In this document: positions 46,282 to 55,495 of the stretch, piece by piece
Position numbering within the stretch: position 1 is the stretch's first letter
Layout of the letters: every line of letters begins with the position of its first letter
NCBI RefSeq assembly: GCF_009834875.1
Contig: NZ_WVHT01000005.1
Location: 186,001-250,000 of the forward strand
DNA length: 64,000 nt
Reading direction: 5' to 3'
Source of the DNA: Hufsiella arboris
GTDB taxonomy: Bacteria > Bacteroidota > Bacteroidia > Sphingobacteriales > Sphingobacteriaceae
Notes under the pieces: generated by a model
Told to the model about the DNA's origin: nothing
The model's input: the letters and a program-made list of their open reading frames with translations, nothing else
Database searches by the model: none
Program-made: the position numbers and the translations under genes

Positions 46282-47614
46282 TTTTTTTCAATTCGAAGAT
46301 AACAACTTTTTTCGTCTCACCAGTTAACCGGTAACGGTTATCGCTTCGGTAGCCAGCTACCCAAAGAATATCGTTATTGCCATTAACCAATACCGGAATA
46401 AGATGTTTCTCATGAAGCGCAATCTTTTCTGAGATAAAGAAATCGCTCAACTTCTTGCTTCCCTTCATTCCGAATGGAACAAAGTGATCGCCCTGTTTCC
46501 AGGCCCGTAATTTTAATGGATATGCTAATTTATCGGCGTCAAAATATCCAAAACGGGCGTCTTTGTTAAGATTAACCTCATCAAAAGGTTTTTCCGATTG
46601 CTGAATTAAGACGTTATTCCAGTTTATTTGAGAGATATTTTTAGTCACGATCTGCTCAATTCCTGCGTCCTCTTTTATTTCGGTCAAATATAGAACGTTG
46701 CGATCTAGATACAAACGATGTGTAGATGATTCAAAAATTTTGCCCGGATGCGAATTAAAACAAGCTATAAGATCATCAAGTACGGCTTCAGTAAAATTAT
46801 ACGGCTTAAAAAGCTCAAATAACAATAGCGGCAAGGGATCAAGTTTTCGCAATTCGGAAACCGAAATTGTTGTTTTCTTATCCTCCCGTTCGAACAGAGA
46901 ATTCCTGAGCATTTTTACATGGTTATTTAAAAATCGCTCAGCAGCGCTGAAATGCCTGCTGTTTATTTCGAATGTTTTTTCGAGCTGAGGGTTCAGTTCT
47001 TTTAATACCGGCAAAACGAGGTGGCGGATCCTGTTTCTGGCATATTTCGTCGAAGCGTTTGAAACATCATCCCGGTACGTAATATTTTCAGATGTCATTA
47101 CATCATCGATGTCTTTCCTGGTAAGAAAAAGAAGCGGACGAATCAGCTTTTCTCGTTTAGGCAAAATACCGTGAAGTCCGCTGAGGCCAGTTCCACGGAC
47201 AAGATTTAGAAGAACGGTTTCGACCTGGTCGCCTCCATGATGTGCCGTTGAAATATAGTCGTAACCAAAATCTTTGCGAATCTCTTCGAACCAGTTGTAT
47301 CGCAGCTCGCGCGCCGCCATTTGAATCGAGATCTTGCTTTCGCTCGCTTTTAGCTGAGTGTCAAACCGGGTACTGTAGAATGGAACATCCATGGAAGCTG
47401 CCAACTCTTCACAAAATGTTTCATCGTCTTCAGAATCTTTGCCCCGCAGCTGGAAATTACAATGCGCGATTCCAAATTTATGGCCAGCTTCGTGGAATAA
47501 ATGAGCCATCAGAACAGAATCACGGCCGCCGCTAACAGCAAGTAAAATCCGCTGTGTGCTATTAAAAAGCTGGTTGTTATCAATGAAATCTTTAAAGGGT
47601 TTAAGTGCCAGCAT
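46271..47614 (-). CDS. tilS: tRNA(Ile)-lysidine synthase
   Basis: Converts cytidine 34 of the tRNA(Ile) with CAU anticodon to lysidine, which is essential for reading AUA. The 447-residue protein has the PP-loop LLAVSGGRDSVLMAHL, the TAHHGGDQVETVLLNLVRGTGLSG segment, TKYARNRIRH, and a C-terminal TilS domain (YPLKLRAWKQGDHFVPFG). An ATG at 47614 was chosen over a TTG one codon earlier because it is four bases from a perfect -7 box with TTTG 20 bases further up. It shares the spacer with the OstA-like gene. Confidence 0.95.
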   Translation of the reverse strand: MLALKPFKDFIDNNQLFNSTQRILLAVSGGRDSVLMAHLFHEAGHKFGIAHCNFQLRGKDSEDDETFCEELAASMDVPFYSTRFDTQLKASESKISIQMAARELRYNWFEEIRKDFGYDYISTAHHGGDQVETVLLNLVRGTGLSGLHGILPKREKLIRPLLFLTRKDIDDVMTSENITYRDDVSNASTKYARNRIRHLVLPVLKELNPQLEKTFEINSRHFSAAERFLNNHVKMLRNSLFEREDKKTTISVSELRKLDPLPLLLFELFKPYNFTEAVLDDLIACFNSHPGKIFESSTHRLYLDRNVLYLTEIKEDAGIEQIVTKNISQINWNNVLIQQSEKPFDEVNLNKDARFGYFDADKLAYPLKLRAWKQGDHFVPFGMKGSKKLSDFFISEKIALHEKHLIPVLVNGNNDILWVAGYRSDNRYRLTGETKKVVIFELKKNGE

Positions 47615-47618
47615 CAAT

Positions 47619-47650
47619 CAAAATTATTTAATTTAATATCCATCGCCAAA
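47619..47650 (-). promoter_or_regulatory. Promoter of tilS (TTTG-N20-TAATTTTG)
   Basis: On the minus strand TTTG (47650-47647), a 20-base spacer and TAATTTTG (47626-47619) match the Bacteroidota consensus; ATTG then leads to the ATG. This is the best complete promoter in the window. Confidence 0.75.
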
Positions 47651-47654
47651 AAAC

Positions 47655-47662
47655 TAATTTTA
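47655..47662 (+). promoter_or_regulatory. -7-like box for the OstA-like gene
   Basis: TAATTTTA, one base off TAnnTTTG, is followed by CAGC and the GTG start. It overlaps the region of the tilS -33 element and must compete with it. Confidence 0.45.
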
Positions 47663-47666
47663 CAGC

Positions 47667-49655
47667 GTGAAAAAAGCGGCTCTTCTATTCTTTTTTTTAG
47701 GTACTTTCTTACAATCTTATTCTCAGGAAATCAAACAGGTACATCTTGATCGTTCGGATGTATTGAAAGGAATTGGAAAAGGATTGATGCGTGTGATCAG
47801 GCCCGTTTTTTCGCAGGAAGGCACAACGCTTGGCGCGGACAGCGCCAATTTCAATCAGGATGCGAACACCTTTGATGCTTTTGGCCACGTGGTAATCACA
47901 CAGCCTGATGGGACTGTTATTTATTCAGATCTGCTTAATTACAATGGAAATACGCGAATCGCTATTCTGACAAATAACGTAAGGATGGTGGACAAGCAAG
48001 GAGCAACATTAACGACCAATCTGCTTACCTACAATATGTTTACCCGCATTGGAACCTATACGAACGGTGGTAAAATTGTAAATGGGACCGATATTCTGAC
48101 CAGCAAAAATGGCTATTACTTTGCTAATTCGCGAGATGCATATTTCAGGTACAACGTTGAAATAAATACAACCGATGCATTGGTAAAGGCCGATACCATG
48201 AAGTATAACAGCAACACCAAAATCGCAAACTTCTTCGGTCCAACACATATTTACAGTAAATCAGATACTGTCTACACCGAAAACGGCGATTATAACACTA
48301 TCACCAGGCAGGCAAATGGATATAAAAACAATTTGTACCAGCAGGGAACTAAGTTCCTGAAAGGCGACACCATTTTTTATGATGATATAAGCGGGTTTGG
48401 ACGTGCAAACAGAAATGTGGTATTTACCGATCTTGGCAAAGATCAGATTGCTATGTATGGACAACTGGGAACTTACCGGCGGGCGGATACAAGCGCGCTT
48501 ATTACAAAAAATCCTTATGTAATTATGGTTACCCGCGATTCGGCCAAAACTGATTCAATATGGCTTACCGCAGATACCTTATTTACGAAGGTTGTTCCGA
48601 AAAAGGACTTTAAGGCAGCCAATAGGGCGGTCTTTAAAAGTAATGAAGAGTTAGAGGACGCTGTGGAAGAAGGCGGACGGCAATCCAGCGAGGCCGGACC
48701 TGGCGACGATCAACCTTTGCCAAAGCGTCTTACGCAAGCCGAAACACCTAAAAAGGAAGAAGAAAGACCTACAAAAGAAAAGAGAAAAAATAGAAAAGGT
48801 AAAGAGCCGCAGAAATTTATAACCGGCGCTCAAATCGATTCCCTGGCACGGTCGGATAAGGATCCCTACCTGAGAGAAGATACGACAAAAAAAGAAGTCG
48901 AAGAAACTGCGAAAGAAAGCTCGCCGGCGATTGATGCAAAGCAGAAAGCAAGATTAGATAGCATAAAAAAAGACTCTGTATTACGCGCTTCAGACACTAC
49001 GAAAACACGGATAGTACTCGCTTACCACCATGTGAAGATCTTTAAATCAGATTTACAATCGAAATGCGATTCTACTTTTTACAGTTATGCTGATTCTATC
49101 ATCCGGAATTATATAAATCCGATCGTTTGGTCGCAGGGTTCGCAGATGACAGCTGATACTATTTTTATGCAGCTGAAAAATCAAAAGCTCGACAATATGG
49201 TGCTGCAGCATAAAGGGTTTATAGCAAGCATTGAAAAGGATTCTGTTAAGTACAACCAGGTAAAAGGAAAACTGCTGACCGGCTTTTTTAAAGAAAATAA
49301 ACTCAACACGATGTATGTGGATGGAAATGCCGAGAGTATTTACTATAGTCGCGACAGCAGCGGAATAACCGGAATGAGCAGAACAATCAGTAGCCGTATG
49401 CGGATAAAATTTCTCGATAACCAGCTGGAAGGAATTATGCTTATCAGGAAGCCGGAAGTAAATTATTACCCGATCGAGCAACTTGAAAAGGACAGAGAGT
49501 TTTTAGAAGGATTCGTCTGGCGGCCAAAAGAACGTCCGAAGTCGAAAGAAGAAATTATTCCGACCTTAAAAAAAACCAAGCCTCGGGTTGTGCCTAAAAA
49601 AATGCCGCCTAAAAAGACGACCAAACCTGTTGTAGCACGTACCGTGAAAAAATAG
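47667..49655 (+). CDS. OstA/LptA-like outer-membrane biogenesis protein
   Basis: A 662-residue secreted protein with a signal peptide (to about residue 19, LQSYSQ) and N-terminal OstA/LptA-type beta-jellyroll repeats: recurring segments such as GTTLGADSANFNQDANTFDAFG, VYTENGDYNTIT and GDTIFYDDISG carry the periodicity of LPS transport proteins. A lysine/glutamate-rich, probably disordered insert lies around residues 320-420, and a second repeat block follows. It probably takes part in LPS transport to the outer membrane. The start is GTG at 47667; the basic C-terminus ends RTVKK. Confidence 0.85.
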   Translation: MKKAALLFFFLGTFLQSYSQEIKQVHLDRSDVLKGIGKGLMRVIRPVFSQEGTTLGADSANFNQDANTFDAFGHVVITQPDGTVIYSDLLNYNGNTRIAILTNNVRMVDKQGATLTTNLLTYNMFTRIGTYTNGGKIVNGTDILTSKNGYYFANSRDAYFRYNVEINTTDALVKADTMKYNSNTKIANFFGPTHIYSKSDTVYTENGDYNTITRQANGYKNNLYQQGTKFLKGDTIFYDDISGFGRANRNVVFTDLGKDQIAMYGQLGTYRRADTSALITKNPYVIMVTRDSAKTDSIWLTADTLFTKVVPKKDFKAANRAVFKSNEELEDAVEEGGRQSSEAGPGDDQPLPKRLTQAETPKKEEERPTKEKRKNRKGKEPQKFITGAQIDSLARSDKDPYLREDTTKKEVEETAKESSPAIDAKQKARLDSIKKDSVLRASDTTKTRIVLAYHHVKIFKSDLQSKCDSTFYSYADSIIRNYINPIVWSQGSQMTADTIFMQLKNQKLDNMVLQHKGFIASIEKDSVKYNQVKGKLLTGFFKENKLNTMYVDGNAESIYYSRDSSGITGMSRTISSRMRIKFLDNQLEGIMLIRKPEVNYYPIEQLEKDREFLEGFVWRPKERPKSKEEIIPTLKKTKPRVVPKKMPPKKTTKPVVARTVKK

Positions 49656-49723
49656 ATTATGTTGGGCATGCAACCGAAAGCAATTACTAAGCGTGCCAAA
49701 TCCGGGCAGCGATTATAACATCG

Positions 49724-49765
49724 ATAAACAAGGAGGGGCTTATTTCTAAGCCCCTCTTTGTTTAT
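49724..49765. terminator. Very long bidirectional hairpin terminator
   Basis: A 19-base-pair stem with a single G-T pair and a TTTC loop (49743-49746) centred in the gap between convergent genes. Its right arm overlaps the stop codon of the CocE-type hydrolase gene. Confidence 0.93.
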
Positions 49766-51624
49766 TTTATCACCTCAACGTCGATATAACTGTCGTTATA
49801 AACGGTGTGCGTCGCCTTTATAAAGTCATCGGCGTTTGCTTTATAAATGTTTGGAACAAATTTCTGTGGATTACGGTCAATCAAAGGAAACCAGGTGCTC
49901 TGCACCTGGATCATAATGCGGTGCCCTTTTTTGAAGGTATGCAGTACGTCCTGCAGTCTGAAGTTTACGTCGGTTTTTTGTCCCGCTACGAAAGGTTCCG
50001 GGTTTTCAAAGCTATTTCGGAAACGGCCACGCATTGCCTCCGAGCGAACCATCTGCCAATAATTATTTAATGTGACATTTTTATTTGGCATGTATGGATT
50101 GTCTTTCTCATCGGCTGGATAAACGTCTATTAGCTTCACCACCCAATCAGCATCGGTGCCTGTTGTGCTTACTTTTAGTTTGGCGGTAATTTCACCTCCC
50201 AGTGTAATATCATCTGTCAATACTTCACTTTGAAATACTAATACATCCGGACGGCGCCCGGCAAAGCGCTGATCTTCGCTCATGTAATTAAACGGCGTAA
50301 AACCAATAGTGCTGGGGATATTTTCGGTATAAGGAACCGGCTTCAACGGATCACTTACGAATGAAACCGAAGCAGCAGTACCACCCTGATTATTCGTTAA
50401 CTTGCCATCAGCATTTAAAAAGAGCTTTTCATGAGCGGCGTTTTTAGCCGGCCAGGCAGCAAACTGTTTCCATTCTTTTATTCCGGTATCGAACATATAG
50501 GCTTCCGGCAACCCGGTTTTTCCGTCGCCTGCGCCTTTCAAAAAGTGATCAAAAAATTTAGCCTCAATATTGCGCTGATAGAAGGTTGCAACGCTGTCAC
50601 CAAAATAAATATCATTGTGCATGGTGTGGCCTGTTTCGCGCGACCAGCGGCCATGCCCAAACGGACCTTCTACAATGGTGTTGTAGGCGTTCGGATTTTT
50701 CTTTTCTATAGTTTTGTAAATATTCAACGGCCCGGAAAGGTCTTCCGCGTCAAACCAGCCGCCAACAGTCATAACCGCGGGCATTATTTTACCGTAATGC
50801 TTAAGCAAGCCACGTTTCTGCCAGAAATCGTCATAGTTTGGATGATTCACTGTTTCCTGCCAGTAAAAGTTATCAGCATAATATTTTTGAGCATTCTTCA
50901 ACGGCCCCAGGTCATACAAAAATTGATACCCATCTTTCGTCCCCGGATCAATCATTTTATACCACGCCCTGCTGGTTGTATCCTGCTTCTGAATTCCGAA
51001 TAATGGAAATGTGAAAAAGTATGATTCTATAAATGCTCCGTTATGATGAAAATCGTCGAAAAAGAAATCCGAAATGGGAGCTTGTGGCGACGATGCCTTT
51101 AACGCCGGGTGATTGCTTAATATACCGGCTGCCGTGTAAAAACCAGGATATGAAATACCCCATTGTCCGACACGGCCGTTATTACCCTTTATGTTTTTTA
51201 TAAGCCAGTCGATGGTGTCATAGGTATCAGAACCTTCATCAACGTCTTTCTTGCTTTTTTTATTGTCAATAACAGGAGTCATATTAGTCCATTGACCCTC
51301 ACTTTTCCAACGGCCGCGAACGTCCTGGTAAACGAAAATATAACCCTGCTTCATCATTGTTTCTGATGGCCCAAGGCTTGGCTTAAATGCCTCTGCGCCG
51401 TAAGGAGCAACACTGTAACAAGTTCGCTGCATCATGATAGGATATTTCCTGGACGTGGAAATATCTTTTGGAATGTAGATCGATGTAAACAGTTTAATGC
51501 CATCACGCATTGGGATATAAGTTTCAACCTTACGGTAATTGTCTTTAACATATTGAGCCGATGACTGCGCAAAGCCATGGCAAAGTGCGAAGACACACAT
51601 AAATAGTAGGAGAAATCTTTTCAT
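49762..51624 (-). CDS. CocE/NonD-type serine hydrolase (X-Pro dipeptidyl-peptidase S15 fold)
   Basis: A 620-residue exported alpha/beta hydrolase with signal peptide (CVFALCHGFAQ). The nucleophile serine is in GQWGISYPGFYT; GGWFDAED likely holds the catalytic Asp, and GPFGHGRW the catalytic His. The C-terminal third is the jelly-roll X-Pro-type domain with SEVLTDDITLGGEITAKL. Family members are esterases and acylases such as cocaine esterase, glutaryl acylase and alpha-amino acid ester hydrolases; substrate is not predictable here. It stands alone. Confidence 0.92.
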   Translation of the reverse strand: MKRFLLLFMCVFALCHGFAQSSAQYVKDNYRKVETYIPMRDGIKLFTSIYIPKDISTSRKYPIMMQRTCYSVAPYGAEAFKPSLGPSETMMKQGYIFVYQDVRGRWKSEGQWTNMTPVIDNKKSKKDVDEGSDTYDTIDWLIKNIKGNNGRVGQWGISYPGFYTAAGILSNHPALKASSPQAPISDFFFDDFHHNGAFIESYFFTFPLFGIQKQDTTSRAWYKMIDPGTKDGYQFLYDLGPLKNAQKYYADNFYWQETVNHPNYDDFWQKRGLLKHYGKIMPAVMTVGGWFDAEDLSGPLNIYKTIEKKNPNAYNTIVEGPFGHGRWSRETGHTMHNDIYFGDSVATFYQRNIEAKFFDHFLKGAGDGKTGLPEAYMFDTGIKEWKQFAAWPAKNAAHEKLFLNADGKLTNNQGGTAASVSFVSDPLKPVPYTENIPSTIGFTPFNYMSEDQRFAGRRPDVLVFQSEVLTDDITLGGEITAKLKVSTTGTDADWVVKLIDVYPADEKDNPYMPNKNVTLNNYWQMVRSEAMRGRFRNSFENPEPFVAGQKTDVNFRLQDVLHTFKKGHRIMIQVQSTWFPLIDRNPQKFVPNIYKANADDFIKATHTVYNDSYIDVEVIK

Positions 51625-51658
51625 GTTTTAATTTTGTCGCAATTTAAAATTTTAAGGC

Positions 51659-52546
51659 CTATCTGTGCTGCTCGTAATAGGTTTGTTTCACAGCCGAGTT
51701 CAGATATTTAAACTGGTCGCCAGTTAAATGATAAAACGACGCAGAAACAGCGTCGTCTAATTGCTGAAATGTGTGCATGCCACAAACAGCCGATGCAACT
51801 ACGGGATGGTTCAATATAAATCTTAAAGCAACATTAGCGGGAGATTGATTATTTACAGTCTTAATCGCAGCGGCTGCGTTTGCGACGATCTCACTGGTAA
51901 GATCAAGGTAAGCTTTCGATGGTTTATTTACCAGCAGGCCCTGGGCCAGGGCGCCGCGACTTAATACACTGATTTGATTTTCCTGAAGTAGCTCAAAGCA
52001 GCTTTCTTCCGGCCGGCGGTCAAGCAAACTATATTGCATCATCACGCTGACGATGTTTGAGCGGCTTACATACTCACGGATAACATTCGGCCTGATAGAA
52101 GATATACCATACTCCCGGATTTTGCCTTGTTGTTTCAGCAATTCAAACGCCTCAATGGTTTCATCAATGGGATCATCAAGCGTGCCGCCATGTAACTGAT
52201 AAAGGTCGATATAATCGGTTCGCAGCCGATTCAGGCTTTCGTCAGCAGCTTTTAAAATATATTCTCTGGTCGGATTCCAATCCCATCCACTTCCGTCGGG
52301 GCGCCATTGATTGCCAACTTTTGTCGCTATCAGAACTTTTTTTCTTCTGGATTGCAGAGCCTGGCCAACCAGTTTTTCATTTTCACCCTTATCATACAGA
52401 TCAGCGGTATCGAAGAGATTAATTCCCTGATCTGCGGCTTTGTTCAACAATATCTTTGCATCAGCCTGTCCCGGTTTGAGGGACATGCATCCGAAGCTGA
52501 TCTCGCTAACATGAAGACTTGATTTTCCGAGTTTGTTAAGTTTCAT
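51659..52546 (-). CDS. Aldo/keto reductase
   Basis: A 295-residue TIM-barrel oxidoreductase that uses NADPH. It shows the family's catalytic Asp/Tyr (DTADLYDKGENEK), Lys (LIATKVG) and His (YQLHGG) and the C-terminal cofactor site (NVALRFILNHPVV). Its substrate is unknown. It lies 34 bases upstream of the CocE-type gene on the same strand and could be cotranscribed with it. Confidence 0.93.
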   Translation of the reverse strand: MKLNKLGKSSLHVSEISFGCMSLKPGQADAKILLNKAADQGINLFDTADLYDKGENEKLVGQALQSRRKKVLIATKVGNQWRPDGSGWDWNPTREYILKAADESLNRLRTDYIDLYQLHGGTLDDPIDETIEAFELLKQQGKIREYGISSIRPNVIREYVSRSNIVSVMMQYSLLDRRPEESCFELLQENQISVLSRGALAQGLLVNKPSKAYLDLTSEIVANAAAAIKTVNNQSPANVALRFILNHPVVASAVCGMHTFQQLDDAVSASFYHLTGDQFKYLNSAVKQTYYEQHR

Positions 52547-52609
52547 ATTGACTTAAAAACAATTTAATAACGATACCGGCACTGAAGGATCAGGATCGAT
52601 TTGTTTTCA

Positions 52610-52638
52610 ATTTTATGTTAAGCCGTTTAGCATAAAAT
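52610..52638. other. AT-rich inverted repeat
   Basis: A twelve-base arm ending ATGTTAA (52610-52621) pairs with TTAGCAT onward (52627-52638) around a five-base loop, with one G-T pair. It could end rdgB transcription, but no T-run follows on the minus strand, so it is only a hairpin candidate. Confidence 0.4.
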
Positions 52639-52675
52639 AATGATTTTTTTGAAGGTACAAGCTGTTGTAAAGTAT

Positions 52676-53251
52676 TCAAGCCAGCGTTTTCAAATACTCT
52701 ACCATTTTCCTGATAGCAATTCCTCTGTGACTTATACGATTCTTTTCCTCTGCATTCATTTCGGCAAACGTTATATCATACCCATCCGGCTGAAAAATAG
52801 GGTCGTAGCCAAATCCGTCGTCGCCTGCCTTCTCATTCCGTATTGTTCCATGTACTGCTCCCTCGAACAAATGCTGTTTACCATCAAGCATCAGGCTAAT
52901 AACTGACCGGAAGTTCGCTTTCCGGTTTTCAGAGCCTTTTAATTTTTCAAGTACCAGCTGAAGATTAGTTTCGCTGTCGCGGGAGCCCGAATAGCGGGCC
53001 GAGTAAACGCCGGGCGCACCATTGAGTGCCTCAACTTCCAACCCCGAGTCATCGGCAAAGCAATTTATGTGATGCGCTTTGTAAATGTATTCCGTTTTTT
53101 GAATCGCATTTTCTTCAAATGTATTTCCCGTTTCAGGAATATCGTCCAGGCAATTAATATCTTTTAATGTCCGTAACTGGAACTTATCGCCGATCAAGGC
53201 CTGAACTTCGGCCAGCTTATGTTCATTGTTGGTGGCAAAAACAAGTATCAT
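52676..53251 (-). CDS. rdgB: Non-canonical purine NTP pyrophosphatase (RdgB/HAM1)
   Basis: Hydrolyses ITP, dITP and XTP to the monophosphates, keeping deaminated purines out of nucleic acids. The 191 residues show LVFATNNEHKLAEV, ETGNTFEENA, and FADDSGLEVEALNGAPGVYSARYSG. It follows the unknown 177-residue gene by ten bases and is its operon partner. Confidence 0.96.
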   Translation of the reverse strand: MILVFATNNEHKLAEVQALIGDKFQLRTLKDINCLDDIPETGNTFEENAIQKTEYIYKAHHINCFADDSGLEVEALNGAPGVYSARYSGSRDSETNLQLVLEKLKGSENRKANFRSVISLMLDGKQHLFEGAVHGTIRNEKAGDDGFGYDPIFQPDGYDITFAEMNAEEKNRISHRGIAIRKMVEYLKTLA

Positions 53252-53261
53252 TAGGTAGCTA

Positions 53262-53795
53262 TTATAGGTTTTTCATTACGTTCCAGAAAGTGCGCTTTTT
53301 ACTAATGTCAGAAAGCATTTCTTCCATTGAATAGCTGGCTAAAATTTTGACGTTTTCGTGAGTGTGCAATTCGTTTCCGCCGAAAGCCGGAAGTCCGATT
53401 TGTTGGGGTGGTATGCCGAACAGAACCAGCTTACTGCATGCAAAAAAAGACTTTAGGTCTTTAAACAAGGCCGTTGGATACTTAGCCAGGTTTACAATAG
53501 ACACGTCTTTAAGCTCCAGTTTTTTTGCACTTAATATCCCATTTAAAGCTTCCATTGCTTCTGCGCTGAAAAATTTATGGTTTTCATTGTTGCAGAGAAA
53601 TAATACAAACTTGTCATTCTCACCAAGGAAATCAAATGATGGCCTTTCTTCGGGAGTTGCCGCTATTGCTGTCGGAATTTCCTGGCCGATATTTGCCGTC
53701 GCAGTGGTTTCGAGAGCTTCGTCGTTTTTCAACGAATAAATATCCTCAGTCAAAAAAAATTTTAAAGCTGTAGGGTTTGTTGTGATTAGTGACAT
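53262..53795 (-). CDS. Conserved protein of unknown function, cotranscribed with rdgB
   Basis: A 177-residue soluble protein without signal or membrane segment and with no domain I recognise. The N-terminal part is predicted helical (TTNPTALKFFLTEDIYSLK); the C-terminal 110 residues look like an alpha/beta fold (DKFVLFLCNN, KLVLFGIPPQQIGLP). The start at 53795 is preferred because the frame upstream contains no homology-like sequence and a -7 box lies eight bases before it. rdgB follows after ten bases, which suggests a role in nucleotide or DNA metabolism, though only by position. Confidence 0.7.
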   Translation of the reverse strand: MSLITTNPTALKFFLTEDIYSLKNDEALETTATANIGQEIPTAIAATPEERPSFDFLGENDKFVLFLCNNENHKFFSAEAMEALNGILSAKKLELKDVSIVNLAKYPTALFKDLKSFFACSKLVLFGIPPQQIGLPAFGGNELHTHENVKILASYSMEEMLSDISKKRTFWNVMKNL

Positions 53796-53803
53796 TCTGC
53801 CTG

Positions 53804-53811
53804 CAAAGATA
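53804..53811 (-). promoter_or_regulatory. -7 promoter box for the unknown gene and rdgB
   Basis: On the minus strand TATCTTTG (53811 to 53804) fits TAnnTTTG and ends eight bases before the ATG. Confidence 0.6.
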
Positions 53812-53947
53812 GCTGATTGTGTTTTGTTAAAAATAGTTAAAAACGGTTGTAGGGGCTGATAAAAGTTTATTTTAGTAGCGCAAAATTTCAATGCTTTATT
53901 TCGATGTAAATATTTGCAGATTATCACGCAATTACTGATTTATCTGA

Positions 53948-53955
53948 TAATTTTG
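53948..53955 (+). promoter_or_regulatory. -7 promoter box for the SurA-like gene
   Basis: TAATTTTG fits TAnnTTTG. The ATG chosen for the SurA-like gene lies 62 bases downstream, giving a longer leader than its neighbours; no RNA element was recognised in it. Confidence 0.5.
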
Positions 53956-54017
53956 CGATTCGAAACAGCCGGATGTAATTGAGTGTAAGCCGGCAAGTAT
54001 ATCATGTAAGAAACAGA

Positions 54018-55370
54018 ATGAGAAAGACTTTAGGAATACTTTTACTAACCGTTATAACATCCACCAATCTTTTTGCACAAAAAACTTTAGATAAAATTGC
54101 CGCTGTAGTAGGTGGTGCTGTAATTCTTCAGTCGGATATTGAAAATCAGTATGCGCAGTACCAGGCTCAGGGCAATAAGCCAGACGAGTCTGTGAAGTGT
54201 TATTTTCTGCAGCAGCAGCTAACACAAAAGTTATTGTCGCAGCAGGCGGTAATCGATTCAATTACCGTTACTGATGAGCAGGTTGATGATGAAGTGAACC
54301 GCCGTATGCGTGTTTTTATTCAGCGGGCTGGCGGGCAAGAACGATTGGAGCAATTTTTAAATCGTTCTGTTCTCCAATATAAAGACGAGATCAGGCCTGA
54401 CGTTAAGGAACAGCTTGTTGCTAATAAAATGCAGGGCAAAATTACCGAGAAAGTTAGCATAACGCCACTGGAAGTGAAGCGTTATTACGAGCATATCCCG
54501 AAAGACAGTCTTCCTTATTTCAATACAGAAGTAGAGGTTGGTGAAATTGTTGTAAATCCGAAATTAACTAAAGCCGAGAAGGAAAGTTTTCATGACAAGG
54601 CTGAAGCTCTGCGCTTACGAATTAAAGGCGGCGAAGATTTCGCGACCCTTGCCAGGCTATACTCACAGGATCCGGGATCAGCAGGAGATGGTGGTGACCT
54701 GGGCTTTTTCGACCGTACCGTTATGGCGAAAGAATTCACGGCGATGGCATTTAAATTAAAACCGGGAGAGCTGTCGCAGGTGTTTGAGACAGAATTTGGT
54801 TTTCACATTTTGCAAGTAGTTGAACGGCGAGGAGAGCAGGTTCATGCCCGACATATCCTGATAAAGATTGATCCTCCGGCTTCAAGTCTTGCCAGGGCAA
54901 AAGCGCATATCGATAGTATCTACCAGGATGTGGTGGCTAAGAAAATCCCTTTTTCTGCCGCGGCATCTTTATACTCAGATGATAACGAGACGAAGTTTAA
55001 TGGCGGAATGATGCTTAATGCCGAAAACGTATCGGCGCGTACCACATATATCCCAACGGATAAACTTGATCCAAGTATTTTCCTTGCTGTTGATACCATG
55101 AAAGTTGGGAATTATTCCAAACCCGAGATATTTACAGCTCGTGACGGCAAACAAGGCTATCGTTTTGTGTATCTGAAATCGAAAACGGGGCCGCATAAAG
55201 CGAATCTGGACGAAGACTTTGCAAAGATAAAGGACGCCGCGTTTGAAGATAAAAATAATAAAACAGTAAGTGAGTGGTTTGAAAAGCGAAGGAAGTCTAC
55301 TTATATCCGGATTGATCCGGAATATCAAACTTGTCCTCAGCTAAAAATCTGGACTACGGCGCAAAACTAA
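54018..55370 (+). CDS. SurA-like periplasmic peptidyl-prolyl isomerase
   Basis: A 450-residue exported chaperone for outer-membrane proteins. It starts MRKTLGILLLTVITSTNLFAQ, a clear signal peptide; an upstream TTG would place this 13 residues inside. After an N-terminal SurA-like helical domain come two parvulin domains: the first about residues 165-265 (LGFFDRTVMAKEF, FGFHILQVVER), the second beginning VHARHILIKID, with FNGGMMLNAEN. The second lacks some usual active-site residues by eye. A terminator follows. Confidence 0.93.
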   Translation: MRKTLGILLLTVITSTNLFAQKTLDKIAAVVGGAVILQSDIENQYAQYQAQGNKPDESVKCYFLQQQLTQKLLSQQAVIDSITVTDEQVDDEVNRRMRVFIQRAGGQERLEQFLNRSVLQYKDEIRPDVKEQLVANKMQGKITEKVSITPLEVKRYYEHIPKDSLPYFNTEVEVGEIVVNPKLTKAEKESFHDKAEALRLRIKGGEDFATLARLYSQDPGSAGDGGDLGFFDRTVMAKEFTAMAFKLKPGELSQVFETEFGFHILQVVERRGEQVHARHILIKIDPPASSLARAKAHIDSIYQDVVAKKIPFSAAASLYSDDNETKFNGGMMLNAENVSARTTYIPTDKLDPSIFLAVDTMKVGNYSKPEIFTARDGKQGYRFVYLKSKTGPHKANLDEDFAKIKDAAFEDKNNKTVSEWFEKRRKSTYIRIDPEYQTCPQLKIWTTAQN

Positions 55371-55393
55371 TTTCAACAATGAATTATATGAAG

Positions 55394-55430
55394 GAGACTG
55401 TCAGAAAATATTTGGCAGTCTCTTTTTTTT
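55394..55430 (+). terminator. Terminator after the SurA-like gene
   Basis: GAGACTGTC (55394-55402) pairs with GGCAGTCTC (55414-55422), including one T-G pair, followed by a T8 run. Confidence 0.92.
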
Positions 55431-55495
55431 ATTAGATTTAGCAACATCTTACTAAAAAAACACGTTTTGCAATCTTAATAACCCGCTCAATTTAA

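Noticed and set aside
49053-49481. 142-codon minus-strand frame
   Set aside because: Antisense to the C-terminal repeats of the OstA-like gene; no signal peptide or domain.
50431-51003. 190-codon open frame on the plus strand
   Set aside because: Antisense to the CocE-type hydrolase gene, with no recognisable family.
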